This document shows positions 37,276 through 48,185 of a DNA stretch of 64,000 bases, piece after piece. The first letter of the stretch is position 1. Each line of letters opens with the position of its first letter. Source of the stretch: Ailurus styani (Eukaryota > Chordata > Mammalia > Carnivora > Ailuridae); assembly GCA_002007465.1 (NCBI GenBank), contig LNAC01000001.1, positions 6,367,085 through 6,431,084 of the forward strand, written 5' to 3'. The notes beneath the pieces are model-generated. The model was not told the origin of the DNA and did no database searches. It saw nothing but the letters and a program-made list of their open reading frames with translations. A program made the translations under genes and the position numbers.

Positions 37276-37504
37276 GAGAAGAAAAACAATGTGAAGAGAG
37301 GAAGGAGTCCTAAGCCCAGAGAATTTGTGGGCCTCACCTGTGTTTTCAAGGCTCAGCATCATCAGAGGAGCAGTTCCCCCAAATGTTTGGGTGTGCCTCG
37401 GGATCATCCACTTTTTACCTGGATGTTTTGGATCTGCATAAAGAAGTACACAGGTACACTCATACCCTGAATCAGTCCCCTGTACACACTTAGACATGCA
37501 TTTC

Positions 37505-38120
37505 TTAAACAAGCGTTCTTTACACGTCTGTTGTGTGCTGAATACCTCTGTTGGATTTCTGAGACTTTCAAAGTTGGTCTTGGCTTTCAGGAGCTCCCAG
37601 TGTCCAGGCTACATAAGAAGATGGACAGTCTCATTTCTATCTAGAACAGAGAGAGGAACAAGGGCTGTGACAGCCAGGACGAGGGACCAACGGACTCCTC
37701 CTGGGAGGGTGGACAGGCGAGGACAGCTCCATGAAGAAGTGGCTTTAAGTGACTCTATGAACTGCGCCTTTAAGATTAACTAGAGCTTGTCAGGCAAAGG
37801 GGTGGAAGAGGAGGATGTCCTAGGCCCAAGAGATGGCATGCATGGAAACACGGTCACAGGGTGCTTGGTACCTCCAGGTACGATCCAGGCTTATCGTTCC
37901 AGACCACATGGTGTGATGTTATCAGAAATGACATCCTGAAGCCACTGGGGTTGAAATTGGGAGGAGCAAAATGATCAGATCTATACTGCAGAGAGGCAGC
38001 TCTGACCACAGCACGGCCTGTGGTCGGGAGTGGAGAATGCTCCACAGCAGGAGACCTGAGGAAGCCCTTGGCTGAGGCAATGGAGTGAAGAGAGTGTGGG
38101 GACTAGGAACTCACTCGGAG
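37505..38120 (-). repeat. L2 fragment, antisense
   Basis: 'caggagctcccagtgtccagg', 'ggaggagcaaaatgatcaga' and 'gagaggcagctctgaccaca' follow antisense L2 ('gatgacatgatctgact', then 'gatcactctggctgc'). Confidence 0.6.
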
Positions 38121-38174
38121 GACCTATGTGTAAGAGAGATAGGGTGTTCAGGGAGGTAATCAGGGTTAGATGAG

Positions 38175-38430
38175 GTCTTAAGGGTGAGGTCTGGTGTCCC
38201 TACAGGAGGAAGGGGCACCGGGAGTGTGCGCACACACACTGGAAAGGCCGTGTGAGGACATGGGGAGAAGCTGGCCGTCTACGAGCCAAAGTGAGAGGCC
38301 CCAGAAGAAATGAACCTGCCAGCACCTTGATCTTGAACTTCCCGCCTCCAGAACTGTGAGAAAAGAGATGTCTACTGTTTATTCCCCGCAGGCTGAGGTG
38401 ATTGTTATGGCAGAGCCCACGCTGACTGGG
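38175..38430 (+). repeat. ERVL-MaLR (MLT1-type) LTR fragment
   Basis: 'tgaggacatggggagaagc', 'ggccgtctacgagccaaagt', 'agcaccttgatcttgaactt', 'cctccagaactgtgagaaaa' and 'gattgttatggcagagccca' follow the 3' half of MLT1-type LTRs. It is an ancient solo fragment without viral genes. Confidence 0.8.
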
Positions 38431-39980
38431 GCAGAAGACATTCATCCATCAGGAGTGTGTCACTGGTCCAATGGTGGACATGGAGCTGCAGAGCGGAGGT
38501 CAGTTCACCACAGAGGACGAGGAATCGAGGTGCACAGAGAGATGGCACGTGTAGGAAGCTCAAGAAGGCTGGATGGAAAAGGAAAGAACAAGGCAAGAGT
38601 CTGTGTCATCAGGGAGGCGTAGAAGGTAGGACAGGGATGCCTGGATCTTTCCATGTTCCTGCAGCTCTGTGAGGGTTCTTAAGGTCACTGTCCAGGCCCT
38701 TCATCTAGTAGCGATGTGCACTTGTAATCTTGATGCCTCTTATTTCCTGTGATTCTGAAGATCTTCCAAATCGCTTCTTGATGATAAATGTGATATATAT
38801 GTATATATACCACCTTATGTGTGTGATTTATGTGCATATGTGGTATACATATGTGTGCACGTGTGTAAGTACCATGCTCTTCTGCTTCTCTGCCTGCCTC
38901 TCTCAACGTTCTTCTCTATTCATTCCCTCTTAGACTATCTATTTGCTTCTTAAGTGTTCAGGCTCCTGGGTTCCTCCTATGCCCTCCTGTTGACTTGTCC
39001 CAAGGGACCTCATCAATCTCCAGATGTCTGTGGACTGATGACACCCAGACACCCGCTTACAAAAAGTTTGTAAAGAAAATCTAAAGAAGAAAGTAAATTA
39101 CACCACAAATCTCACCCCCCAGCCATGAACACATACCTTTTGCTGTCATTGTTATCAAATTGGAGATTTCCTCCTGGTCTTTTCTTTGTACATTTTAACC
39201 TATTCTAGGTATTGTCATCGTACAAAGCGTAGAGTTTTGAACCCTCCTTTTTAAAGCTAGGCACTCTGTCACAGGTTTTTGCTTGTCATTAAATATTTTT
39301 CAAATAGGATTTTTAACAACTACATTAAAGTCCAGACTGTGAATGTAATGTGCTTGAAACATTCCCCTGATTTAGCAAGTTAAATGATTTCCTCGTTTTC
39401 AGCACTATGAATACCCAGGGATGAACCTCCCTGTGCGTACATTCCGGGACACTTTATTTCCTACATCCTTCTGTTTTCCTCCCGGTTGTAAATCAGTCAG
39501 GTCTGTGAAGACATCAATACCCATCTCTTCTTCTGCGGTTTCGTCTTTTAAACTGATTCTTCATCCTTCAGGCTGCACATCCGCAAACCGCCTATCAGAG
39601 AGAAACCTGCCATTTTAAAAGAAAACAGCATGCTCCCTGATTTACTCCCCGCATTTCCTTTTCATGGTTTTTAATTACATTTTCAACACTGGTTTGGATT
39701 GAAACACTATCTAGGAAACCAAAACTTTTGAAAACATGTTTAGGACATCGGAATCACCTCGGCGGATTTCTGATCAACAGGAACAAACTCAGACTGAACA
39801 TTTGCGGGATTTGTTTTTCTTTGCAGACCAACAAGGTTGAGGATGTTCTCTGTCCCTGCCTAAGAAATATTGTCCCATTGGCGCATCGCCCGCCACAGCC
39901 TGGTGCCCACAGGAGGGGCCGTTTGTTGTTAAAGCACCAGACAAGGAGGCAGAGAGAAGCCACTGGCTGGGTGGCCAAAG
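38431..39980. other. Unannotated sequence
   Basis: AT-rich TATATG runs occur at 38.79-38.86 kb. A pyrimidine-rich 'tttgtttttctttgcag' at 39.81-39.83 kb resembles a splice acceptor, but the following frame runs into CT/CA microsatellite without a donor. No gene is supported. Confidence 0.4.
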
Positions 39981-39982
39981 AG

Positions 39983-39994
39983 GTCTCTCTCTCT

Positions 39995-40044
<50 letters not shown>

Positions 40045-40068
40045 CTACACACACACACACACACACAC

Positions 40069-40106
<38 letters not shown>
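39983..40106. repeat. Compound (CT)n(CA)n microsatellite in three CA blocks
   Basis: A CT run is followed by CA blocks 39,999-40,043, 40,047-40,069 and 40,072-40,106, separated by 'tct' interruptions. Frames of up to 137 codons reading Thr-His or Cys-Val repeats are artefacts. Confidence 0.97.
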
Positions 40107-40109
<3 letters not shown>

Positions 40110-40660
40110 GGTATGAGCTCCAACGATCCCAAACTTGGTGAGAAGCAGGGCCTCTCCACAGAGCAGGAGAGGTGTAGCTCCCGCCAACGAGACTTCTGTT
40201 GTTTAAAGATTTTGTTTTGTTTTGAGGTGGTTTGGTTTTTTTTGTTTTGGGGGTTTTTTTGGTTTTGGCCTTCCCCATTGGCCTTATTCCCCACGTGGCA
40301 CAGCTGGGTCCTGCCAGAATTTCAGAGAAAAGAGAGGAATGACTGCTATTCCCTTGCCTTTTCATCCTTGGGTTTCCACCACAGGCTGCCAGAACTTTCA
40401 TGGTTCCTCCGTGTGCTTTGATTTAAGGGACAGTTTTACACGTGGGCTTCTCCAGGCTCTTGACACAAATTCAGCGCAGCAGGAGCACAGCCTCACTGGA
40501 GAGAGAAAGGCCTGGTTTAGGGCTTAAACCCCACCTTGGCCTTAGGCAGTTTCCAGGGCTCAAAGGCCTTTGTCCCACAGATCACTCTGACTTTCCATGT
40601 TCTCTTGCCTGCATGGTTCCCAAACCTAACTCAGTCTGAGGAGCTCAAATCACTATTGCA

Positions 40661-40858
40661 GGGGCGCCTGGGGCGCTCAGTGGGTTAAGCTTCTGCCTTC
40701 GGCTCAGGTCATGATCCCAGAGTCCTGGGATTGAGTCTTGCATCAAGCTCCCTGCTCAGCAGGAAGCCTGCTTCTCCCTCTTCCTGCGGTTCCCCCTGCT
40801 TGTGCGCAATCTCTGTCTCTCTGTCTCTCTCTCTGTCTCTCTCTCTCTCTCTCTCCTC
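40661..40858 (+). repeat. CanSINE, sense
   Basis: Full head 'ggggcgcctggggcgctcag', body 'cagcaggaagcctgcttctc' and an expanded CT tract. It has no A-rich tail and runs directly into an inverted SINE head. Confidence 0.95.
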
Positions 40859-40863
40859 CCGGT

Positions 40864-40904
40864 GAAGGCAGACCCTTAACTGACTGAGCCACCCGGGTGC
40901 CCCC
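40864..40904 (-). repeat. Inverted CanSINE head fragment
   Basis: About 40 bases equal the reverse complement of a CanSINE head ('aactgactgagccacccggg'). The body and tail are missing. Confidence 0.9.
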
Positions 40905-41504
40905 ATTTGCTCTTTTCTCAGTAACCTCACCCGATGTCCTGGGGACTCCAGCTCCTGGAGGGGGGAGCTTCACCGCTGGCTCCTGGGCAGGCACTTGACC
41001 TTGATGTAAACCAACTAGCCCCCTCTTTCCCTGGCTCCAAGGCCACCATGAAGATGGGAAAGTGGCCCCATCGGAGCCGATAGTAGTGTGGGGCTTTCCT
41101 CCAGGCAGTCACGTCCCTACTGGGCTTGGAGGGAGAAGCACCAAATCCTGGGAGCTGCCGTCTGGGGCTATCTGGGGACCCCGGGGGCAGAGCTGCCCTG
41201 AGAAGTCATGGGGGCCCTAAGAGGAAGAGAGAACCCAAGTCCTGGACACATATCTGGACCCTGGATCAAAACCAGCGTAAAGTAAGAGTTGCCCCTGATT
41301 GATTTAGTAACTCCAATAAATCGCCTGTAGGTTCTCAGTGGATTTGAGCTGAGTTTGCTGCCCCGTAGAGGCTGGAGTCCCAGGCGATGGGTGGGTGCTC
41401 TCAGCTCTCCCTGACCCCTCTGTGTGACACCCCTCGGGAAGTCACCTGCTTTCCCTGAGACCACATGTCCTCCCCACTGACGCAGGGCGAGAGCACTCCC
41501 TCCA

Positions 41505-41590
41505 GCCCCCCTCCCCGGCCCCCTCCCCGGCCCCCCCCCATGCAAGAGAGAGGCCAGCAGGCAAGAGAGAGGCCAGCAGGCGAGAGAGAG
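41505..41590. repeat. Short tandem duplications (12-mer and 19-mer)
   Basis: 'ccccctccccgg' is repeated, followed by two perfect copies of 'gcaagagagaggccagcag' (41,542-41,560 and 41,561-41,579) and a partial third. Confidence 0.9.
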
Positions 41591-42274
41591 CAAAGGGTGT
41601 TTTTTTCTCCAAGTAGAGAAAAATCTCATGAATTCCTCGAGTTGACCTTAATTCTTTTTATTATAACATTACTCAAATATGTGCAAACATAAATTAGATA
41701 TAATCTCCTTATGTTTATAGCTTTTATACATCTATAAAAACCAAAACAAATTTAAAGATTAAATACAAACAAAACCATAAAACCTATAAAAGTCCAATTA
41801 AAAGCATGGATTTAATGTGGCAGATGATGTTGCGCCAGAACTAAGTCTCTGCAGCGTGGCTCTCCTCCCCGCTGCTCCCCGACGGGGTCTGGGGTGTTCT
41901 GCGAATCCTACTCCCTGGGTCTCATGATGACGCCATCCTCACCTCCCTGCCTCGGGAGCTTTTCTCCGTTCGACTCGCAGGAATCTGGTCTGTCCAGCAT
42001 CCTGTGCTGTCTTCTGGGCTTGGCTCGGTGAGCCGAGGTCTTCGTACATGCAGTCGTCTGTGTTGTGGCCAGCCTGACCCCAAAACGGTCTGAGACACAG
42101 CTGCAAGGGCAGGCACTGGGGGCCCACTGGGCCCCTGACAAGGCTCCATAATACGCTCACATGGATTTCTAGAAGAGCATTGTCAGAATAAAAAAACAAT
42201 ATATTTGAATTATTCTTGAGACTTAGAAGCATCCCAAAAAGATAACCTTAAACTCTACTCTGAGAAACACAGAA

Positions 42275-42440
42275 TAGTGAAGAGTGTGGAGCTTAAGACC
42301 AGTGTTTAAGCACAGTCACGGAAGCCACTGGATTTAGGGCAAGTTATTTCTAAGTCTCTGATTTTTTGAGATTTAATAAAAGTATCTGTCTCATAAAGTT
42401 GGTAAGTCGTATAAAATGAGCTAATAAATTCAAGCTCTAT
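42275..42440 (+). repeat. MIR SINE
   Basis: 'agccactggatttagggcaag' region, 'taaaagtatctgtctcataa' and 'gtcgtataaaatgagctaat' in MIR order. Confidence 0.75.
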
Positions 42441-42618
42441 ACCAGGCTGACGAGTGTCTCCCTAGAATTCAGGCTCACCCAGAATCTATGAACGTGACCT
42501 TGTTTGGAAATAGGGTCTTTGCAGATGTAATTGAGTTACAATGAGGTCATACCAGATTAGAGAGAGCTTTATTCCAATGTCTGGTGTCCTTATAAGAAAT
42601 GGGACATTTGGTCGTAGA

Positions 42619-42651
<33 letters not shown>

Positions 42652-42925
42652 GCGCGCACACAAGGAGAAGACCTGTGATGGCAAAGACAGAGATCGGAGA
42701 CGTGTGTCTACAGTCCAGGGAACACCCAGGATGGTAGCACCCACTGGAAGCGGGGAGAGAGACAGGGAGTGGATTCTCTCTGAGAGCCTCCGCCAGGGAT
42801 CAAACCCAGCAGACACTGCATTTTTGAACCTCCCTCCTCTGGAACTGGGAGATCACATTTCTGTTGTTGTCAGCCATCCAGTTTATAGCACTTTGTTACA
42901 ATAGCACCAGGAAACTAACATCCGC
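42441..42925 (+). repeat. ERVL-MaLR (MLT1-type) solo LTR, near full length
   Basis: 'gtgaccttgtttggaaatag', 'ggtctttgcagatgtaattg', 'atgaggtcataccagattag', 'ctggtgtccttataagaaat', 'cagccatccagtttatagca' and 'ccaggaaactaaca' follow the MLT1-type LTR from end to end. A CA/CG microsatellite has expanded inside. No internal viral region flanks it. Confidence 0.88.
42620..42662. repeat. (CA)n(CG)n microsatellite
   Basis: About 15 CA units, then CGCGCGCG, then CACACA, inside the LTR. Confidence 0.95.
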
Positions 42926-43084
42926 ACTTAACACAGAGCTCCACATACATAACAGACAAAATACAGTAACTGTTACAAAGAGCAAAGATGGTACACACAT
43001 GCGAGTTTCTCTGATCGTTTTCCCCTTCCATTTTAGCTCCTGGGGTTGGCCCCAGTGTGAAGTTTGCATCATCATCAGTACCCA

Positions 43085-43200
43085 ACATAATGCAACACTT
43101 TACAGTTTACAAAGCTTTTTCCTACAGATTATTTCAGTTAATTCTCACGGTGACCCTATGAGGTCAATAAAATTAACAATTTTTGCCCATCGGCCAGGGA
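43085..43200 (-). repeat. MIR SINE fragment, antisense
   Basis: 'cactttacagtttacaaagc' and 'cagttaattctcacggtgac' with 'cctatgaggtc' resemble the 3' half of MIR in antisense. Confidence 0.7.
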
Positions 43201-43234
43201 ATCTTTTAAAGCTAATTGGGTAAATGCAGCGTGG

Positions 43235-43480
43235 TATCTCAGACTAGATCCTGGAAGAAAAAAAGGATGTTCATGGAAAAAGTGGCAAAACCCATTATCA
43301 TCTGTGACTTGGTTTATAGTAAGGTGCCAGTGATAATTTCTTAATTTTGACAAATTTAACCTGCCTATGAAAGATATTGTCAATTTATGGAATCCGGGTG
43401 AATAGGATATGGAAATTCTCTGTACTGTCTTTGCAACTTTTCTTGAAATCTCAAATCACCCAACATAAAATCTGATTTTT
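43235..43480 (+). repeat. Old interspersed repeat, probably an L1M-type 3' end
   Basis: 'gatcctggaagaaaaaaagg', 'tggaaaaagtggcaaaaccc', 'ataatttcttaattttgaca' and 'ctctgtactgtctttgcaac' follow a repeat common in mammals that ends in an A-rich 'ataaaatc'. The class is from memory and uncertain. Confidence 0.5.
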
Positions 43481-44739
43481 AAAAAGCTCATTGGAAAGAC
43501 TCTCCAGCAGATTTGAATGCTTTGCTGGAATGTCACGGAGAAAGGCTGGCAGATAGAAATATCAACATGTAGGGGGCTGTGACTACCCTCACCTTGGCTT
43601 CCATATCGTTCTTTTAAAAAGCTGTAATTATATTTTCCACTATTATTCAAGCTCCATATAGGACATGTAGAAGATATACAAAATTTAAAGGACGAAAAGA
43701 AAAAAATAACCAGTCGTGGTCTCCCCATCAAAAGACGCCCACCACGAACATTTAGTGCATCTCCCCGCCATCTTCTTAGTCTGGGTGTTATATAACTGTG
43801 ATCGTCTGGATTCCCTCCCCATGCTCACCTGAGCAACTGGATGTTGCCAGAGAGAAGTTTGTGTTGGGGGTGGGAAGTCTTCAGAACTCACTGTCATGAA
43901 TCCTACCGGGCACCCACCTTGACTCTACTTCATAACTTCTCCATACTAAAGTCACACACGCACGACCATGCGCACGCGCACACTGCCAAGAGAGCTCTCC
44001 TGTGTCGCCCTCATTTTCCTGTGACCAACACCACCAGCCCAGCCACCCCTGCCGGATTCATCCTACGTGTCCTGCCCCTAACTGAACACCTTCTCGGGAA
44101 CTGCTTATCCTCTGTCTCCTGAATCATCAGCATCTCCTTCTTCATTCCCAATAACCTAAGTAGGCTACCCTGACTCTTATCGTGGGAAGGAGCTGGGAAG
44201 CCTGGAGCATTCTCAGAGGGAGGCAGAGCCTGCTCTGGTTTTCCTATGATGCTTGCGTATTGCATGTTATAGTCTACAAATCGATCTCACTTCATTATCT
44301 TGGGGATTCCTCAAACACCACCCCAAATGGTTTTCAGGGGGTAGGTGCTAGTGTTCTCACTTGCAGATGGAAGCTCAGACTGCCTTGCCTAGGATCACAC
44401 CGACGGACCCCAATTCAGGTAAGTCTCTGGGTTTGTCACCACACAGCACAGCAGTGGCCGGACACGGTGTGTCTGGATTTGAAGGCTGTGGGAAAAGTGG
44501 GTCCTGTAAGGTACTGGCAATGTAGCCCACACGAGTCCACGGGACGTCTGCAAAGACACAGACCGATGTCCCCCAGGGAAGCCAAAGCCGAGGTTTGACC
44601 AGGGGCTTGTGTGGATGAAGACCTGCAGTGTCACTGGGAACAGAGACAACGAACAGGGACCTGGGCCAAGTCAGGAGCCCCAAGGACGCTTCCAAAGGCA
44701 GTGTTGGCATCAAACCATCAAACAGGCGACTCCGGGATC
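43481..44739. other. Unannotated sequence
   Basis: Near 44.34-44.43 kb, 'tcacttgcagatggaagctc' and 'gccttgcctaggatcacacc' hint at a short antisense MIR. Nothing else is recognised. Confidence 0.4.
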
Positions 44740-44840
44740 GTCTTGTCCCTCCCCCTCCATTCAATGTATAGACAAGGAGGCCAAGGCCCAGGGAAGTGAG
44801 TTTCCCGAGGCCACACAGCCAGTTCATAAGGGAGTTTAGA
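44740..44840 (-). repeat. MIR SINE fragment, antisense
   Basis: 'gacaaggaggccaaggccca', 'gggaagtgagtttcccgagg' and 'ccacacagccagttcataag' in antisense MIR order. Confidence 0.8.
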
Positions 44841-46090
44841 AAATGTTTGTTTCCATGGTAGCGTGAAGATTCTCATCCACAGAGTATTATTAAAGAAAAG
44901 CAGCCTTATTATTTTCAAGTACTTAGAGTTACACTGACAAAAATTATCACCTGTCCAAAGGTCTTAGGGAAAGAATTTTAATGAATAGATAGGTTACATT
45001 TTATAGACAAATGGGCATCACTTGGAAGTGATCTACATATCTTCCCTGCTATCCTTCTTTCCCTGTGGGCTTTCTTAGCACCTTGTCTCCAGGAATGGAC
45101 AAAGATGAGGCTCAGCCCAGTTATTCTTGAGATTATCACAAACCCCAAGTGATGGGGTCTGTTGAACGAGGACCTGCTGTCCTGTGAACTAACTGGATGT
45201 CCCTGCTCAGTGGCAGGATATTTCATGACCATGCAGGGAAAAGTGTAATATTTCCTAGCCAATCAGACACCTGACCTGGGCAACGATGGGGAGACAGGAT
45301 GGACGGATGGAGTGAGTGTCAGGTTTTAAGTATTTTTCCGAGCTGATCAAACTGCCCCATCTGCACAATTCCATTCACGGCATGGAGTGAAGAGGGGGAG
45401 GGGCGACATCAGGGAAACACCAGTCCACCTGTCCCTAGCAGAACATTCCAGAAGATGGTGGGTGGTTGTGTATATGGAGACAGCCTTGCAGCCTCTTCCT
45501 CTTCCCTGTCATGTTATGGCTGCACTGCCGTCCCTTCAGACCCACTCACATGTCTTGATCATACCATCGGGATGGAGACTACCTAGTTGTTTGTTAAAAA
45601 TTCTCATAAAGGTCCTTTTTAAGATACTTGCACTGATGTCGCAAGAATGGATTCCTTCCCCTTGGTGACTAGATGCTGTGATTAGACAATCTTTTATGCT
45701 AAGTTAAAGCAATCTTCTAATGGCAGATCAGATCCCTATTGTCTCAAAAACAGACGCAGGTCCACTGGGGCGCCTGCAGGAAACAGGGAGTGTGTGTTGG
45801 GTTTTTCTTCTCCATTCCCAGAGACACTTGTTTCTGAGGTGGGCCCGGGGATTTATTTGGTGCCAAAATTATTAAAATCATAATGAGATCAAAAGTGAGG
45901 CTCACACTCCAAGTTTTTAGCCCGGGAGGTAGGGTTTTGGCAATACAAAAAAATTTTTTGTCCTTTTTCCATTCATTCAATTCAACTTGACAGCCTTGAA
46001 AACTCTGTGATGTTCCCCCATGCTTAAGACATGACAGTGACCGTAATTCAAATTTATGGTTGGGCTTGTGTGTGTGCAAGCGTGTGCTTT
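44841..46090. other. Unannotated sequence
   Basis: I recognise no repeat or exon. 'tccactggggcgcctgcagg' at 45.76 kb resembles the first bases of a CanSINE only by chance, since nothing SINE-like follows. Confidence 0.45.
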
Positions 46091-46430
46091 TCTTTTTCTT
46101 TTTTAAACTAGTAATGAAGTTGTAAATGCAGCATTTTTTTCATTACCTATTCATTAAAGATATGACATGAAAACAGTTTCCATGGAAATGGCTTTGTGGA
46201 TTCTGAGTACATAATAAGAATTTCATTGTTTACACTACAGCACAGATAACTGACGGATGTTATTGTAGCCAGTAAAGTCTTATTTAGCTCTGTGAGTGCA
46301 CGGAGGGGCACCAGGGCGGGGCGCATGGTCCCCACCGCAGCCTGTGCGCGCGCCGAAGCTCTCACTCGTTGGTGGCCGTGCACTTGACGATGGAGAAGAC
46401 GTGCTGAGCTGCGCCTTTTCAACACCCGGG
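46090..46430 (-). pseudogene. Possible 5'-truncated retrocopy tail of an unidentified mRNA
   Basis: On the minus strand a sharply GC- and CpG-rich patch (46,295-46,430) contains a short frame ending QHVFSIVKCTATNE and a stop. About 200 bases of AT-rich, UTR-like sequence follow, then an A-rich end (AAAAAAGAAAAAGAAAAG on the minus strand, + strand 46,089-46,107). This order of coding end, 3' UTR and A-tail is what a truncated retrocopy leaves. I cannot identify the parent gene, no clear target duplication is visible, and the frame is short, so this is a weak call. Alternatives are a genuine small exon, or chance. Confidence 0.2.
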
Positions 46431-46529
46431 AGCTTAAATATGAAAACATTCCAGATTAAAAAAAGCCAGAATAGTTCCCGATAGCATTTACCATGAGTCC
46501 ATTTAACGTGAAGAAAGATTTTTCTCTGC

Positions 46530-46825
46530 CAGGGTTTGGGCTCTGGCATGAGAACCTGGGTTCAAATCTTGGCTCTTAACCTTATTAGTTGCAAGACCTT
46601 GGGCAAGGGACTTGGCCTCTCCTCAAGCCTTAGTTTTCTTATTCAGGAAAGGGGGGCGATATGCATATGGAATATATTACACATATTATAACTGGAATAC
46701 ATATCATACAGTAATAATTGTATATAACATAATAATTATATGTACCCAGATCAATACAGAATTGTTTTGAGGATTAGAGGAGACGTTCCAGATTCAGCAG
46801 ATGCCCGGCTCTTATGAAGTGCTCC
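46530..46825 (+). repeat. MIR SINE with AT-rich insertion
   Basis: 'gggctctggcatgagaacct', 'gggttcaaatcttggctctt', 'gcaagaccttgggcaaggga' and 'agccttagttttcttattca' form a near-complete MIR 5' half. The 3' part resumes at 'ttgttttgaggattagagga' after about 100 bases of TATA-rich sequence. Confidence 0.9.
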
Positions 46826-46889
46826 CTACCTGTGATATGGTGGTGTTGTCACTGTTTATCATTAATGGATGGATAAAACTGATGGGTGC

Positions 46890-47145
46890 TAATTTTCAAG
46901 CTCAGCTCAAATGCCTCTCTTCCCTGAGGCTCTCCCTGAAAGTGGAGTGGTCCCTCCCTGCTCGAAGCAGCTCAAGGAGGCTCCTGTCCCTCCCTCGCAG
47001 CCCTCCTAGCTCTCATTTGCCTTTAATGATTTATAGGTTAATCCCTCTCTGCCTGAGGCCATGCCCTCTTGCAGGTCAGCGGCTGCCCCCACCTTTCCTA
47101 TCACGGCCCAGGGCCTGGCATAACGTTAGGAATCCCCCCCAAAGG
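46890..47145 (+). repeat. L2 3' end, sense
   Basis: 'aagctcagctcaaatgcctc', 'ccctgaggctctccctgaaa', 'cctcctagctctcatttgcc' and 'gcccagggcctggcataacg' follow the L2 3' end in order. Confidence 0.85.
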
Positions 47146-47989
47146 GAAAGGTTTAATTTATGAAAAAATTAAATGAATTAAAACCCACCCCATGAACTCA
47201 GTTCAGGGAGTTGAGGGTTTTTATTGTTTGGGTTTGGTTTGGGAGGTGGGAGGAGCACTGGGAGGCCAAGATCTTTTTTCCAATAAATGTAAAAGAATGT
47301 AGGAAATGCATGAACCCAGGTTGAAAATGAGTCCTTGATGGCTGAGTCACAGGTGGTCTTGAGAGCATTCCCTGGCCAACTGTCCTGCAGGGCCCGGACG
47401 AGGGCGAGGACCAGGAGACACCCAGCTGCCACCTCTCATTTGGCTTCCACTGGCAGGGCCGTCGTCTGGCAGTGAAGTTGTGTGCCCTCGGCTCTCCCAT
47501 CGTTACCCCAGCCCTGTGCCTGTACGGCCCATGTGCCTGGATCCTGTGTTTGCTCACTCTGGGCTCCCGCCCAAAGCTCTCTTGCTCCCCATCCCATAAA
47601 GTCCATTCCTTCCACTTCTGAGTTAAAAATAAGCTGGTAAGGACAAGAATGCTCCCTAACACAGCAGACAGAGAGGTAACCTGGTGACTCTGGCTGCTAC
47701 ACTTTGCAAAGTGATAGCATTTGGACCTTATTTATAAAACAGACATTAAGCCAGTTCCTCATGACTGTAGCACGATTTACTCCAAACATGCCAGGAAGTC
47801 TTCCAACCTATTAAAATAAGTGTTCCGCCATCTTCATCTGCACAGCGAATCCTGATTGCTGGCATCCAGATGAGAGAAAGAGATTCGACACGAAGACATG
47901 TTTGACACAGACCATGACTACATAATAAGAAGTTTACTTGCCAGAAGTATTCCTTGAGTAATTAAGCTATTTAGAGGTAAGGGGCGCTA

Positions 47990-48046
<57 letters not shown>

Positions 48047-48185
48047 GGAAGGCAGAGACACAGGACATCTTTCCTGATTGCTGTCTTACACCGAGGGGCT
48101 GCACTCACCACCTTTCCCAGGGGCCCAAGTAAAGCAAAAGTGCCTGGAGTCATTGTCATGTAGAAAGGCAAGTTGGAACCAGAAA
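47146..48185. other. Unannotated sequence apart from a GA tract
   Basis: I recognise no gene or transposon. Minus-strand frames of 154 and 84 codons overlap at 47.2-47.7 kb and have no homology I know. The GA microsatellite is listed separately. Confidence 0.4.
47994..48050. repeat. (GA)n microsatellite
   Basis: More than twenty GA units with one GGGA interruption. Confidence 0.97.

Noticed and set aside
39728..40401. Thr-His and Cys-Val repeat proteins of up to 137 codons
   Set aside because: They are translations of the CT/CA microsatellite. The acceptor-like site at 39.83 kb has no matching donor.
45764..45776. CanSINE head 'ggggcgcctg'
   Set aside because: Only about 10 bases match and no SINE body or tail follows.
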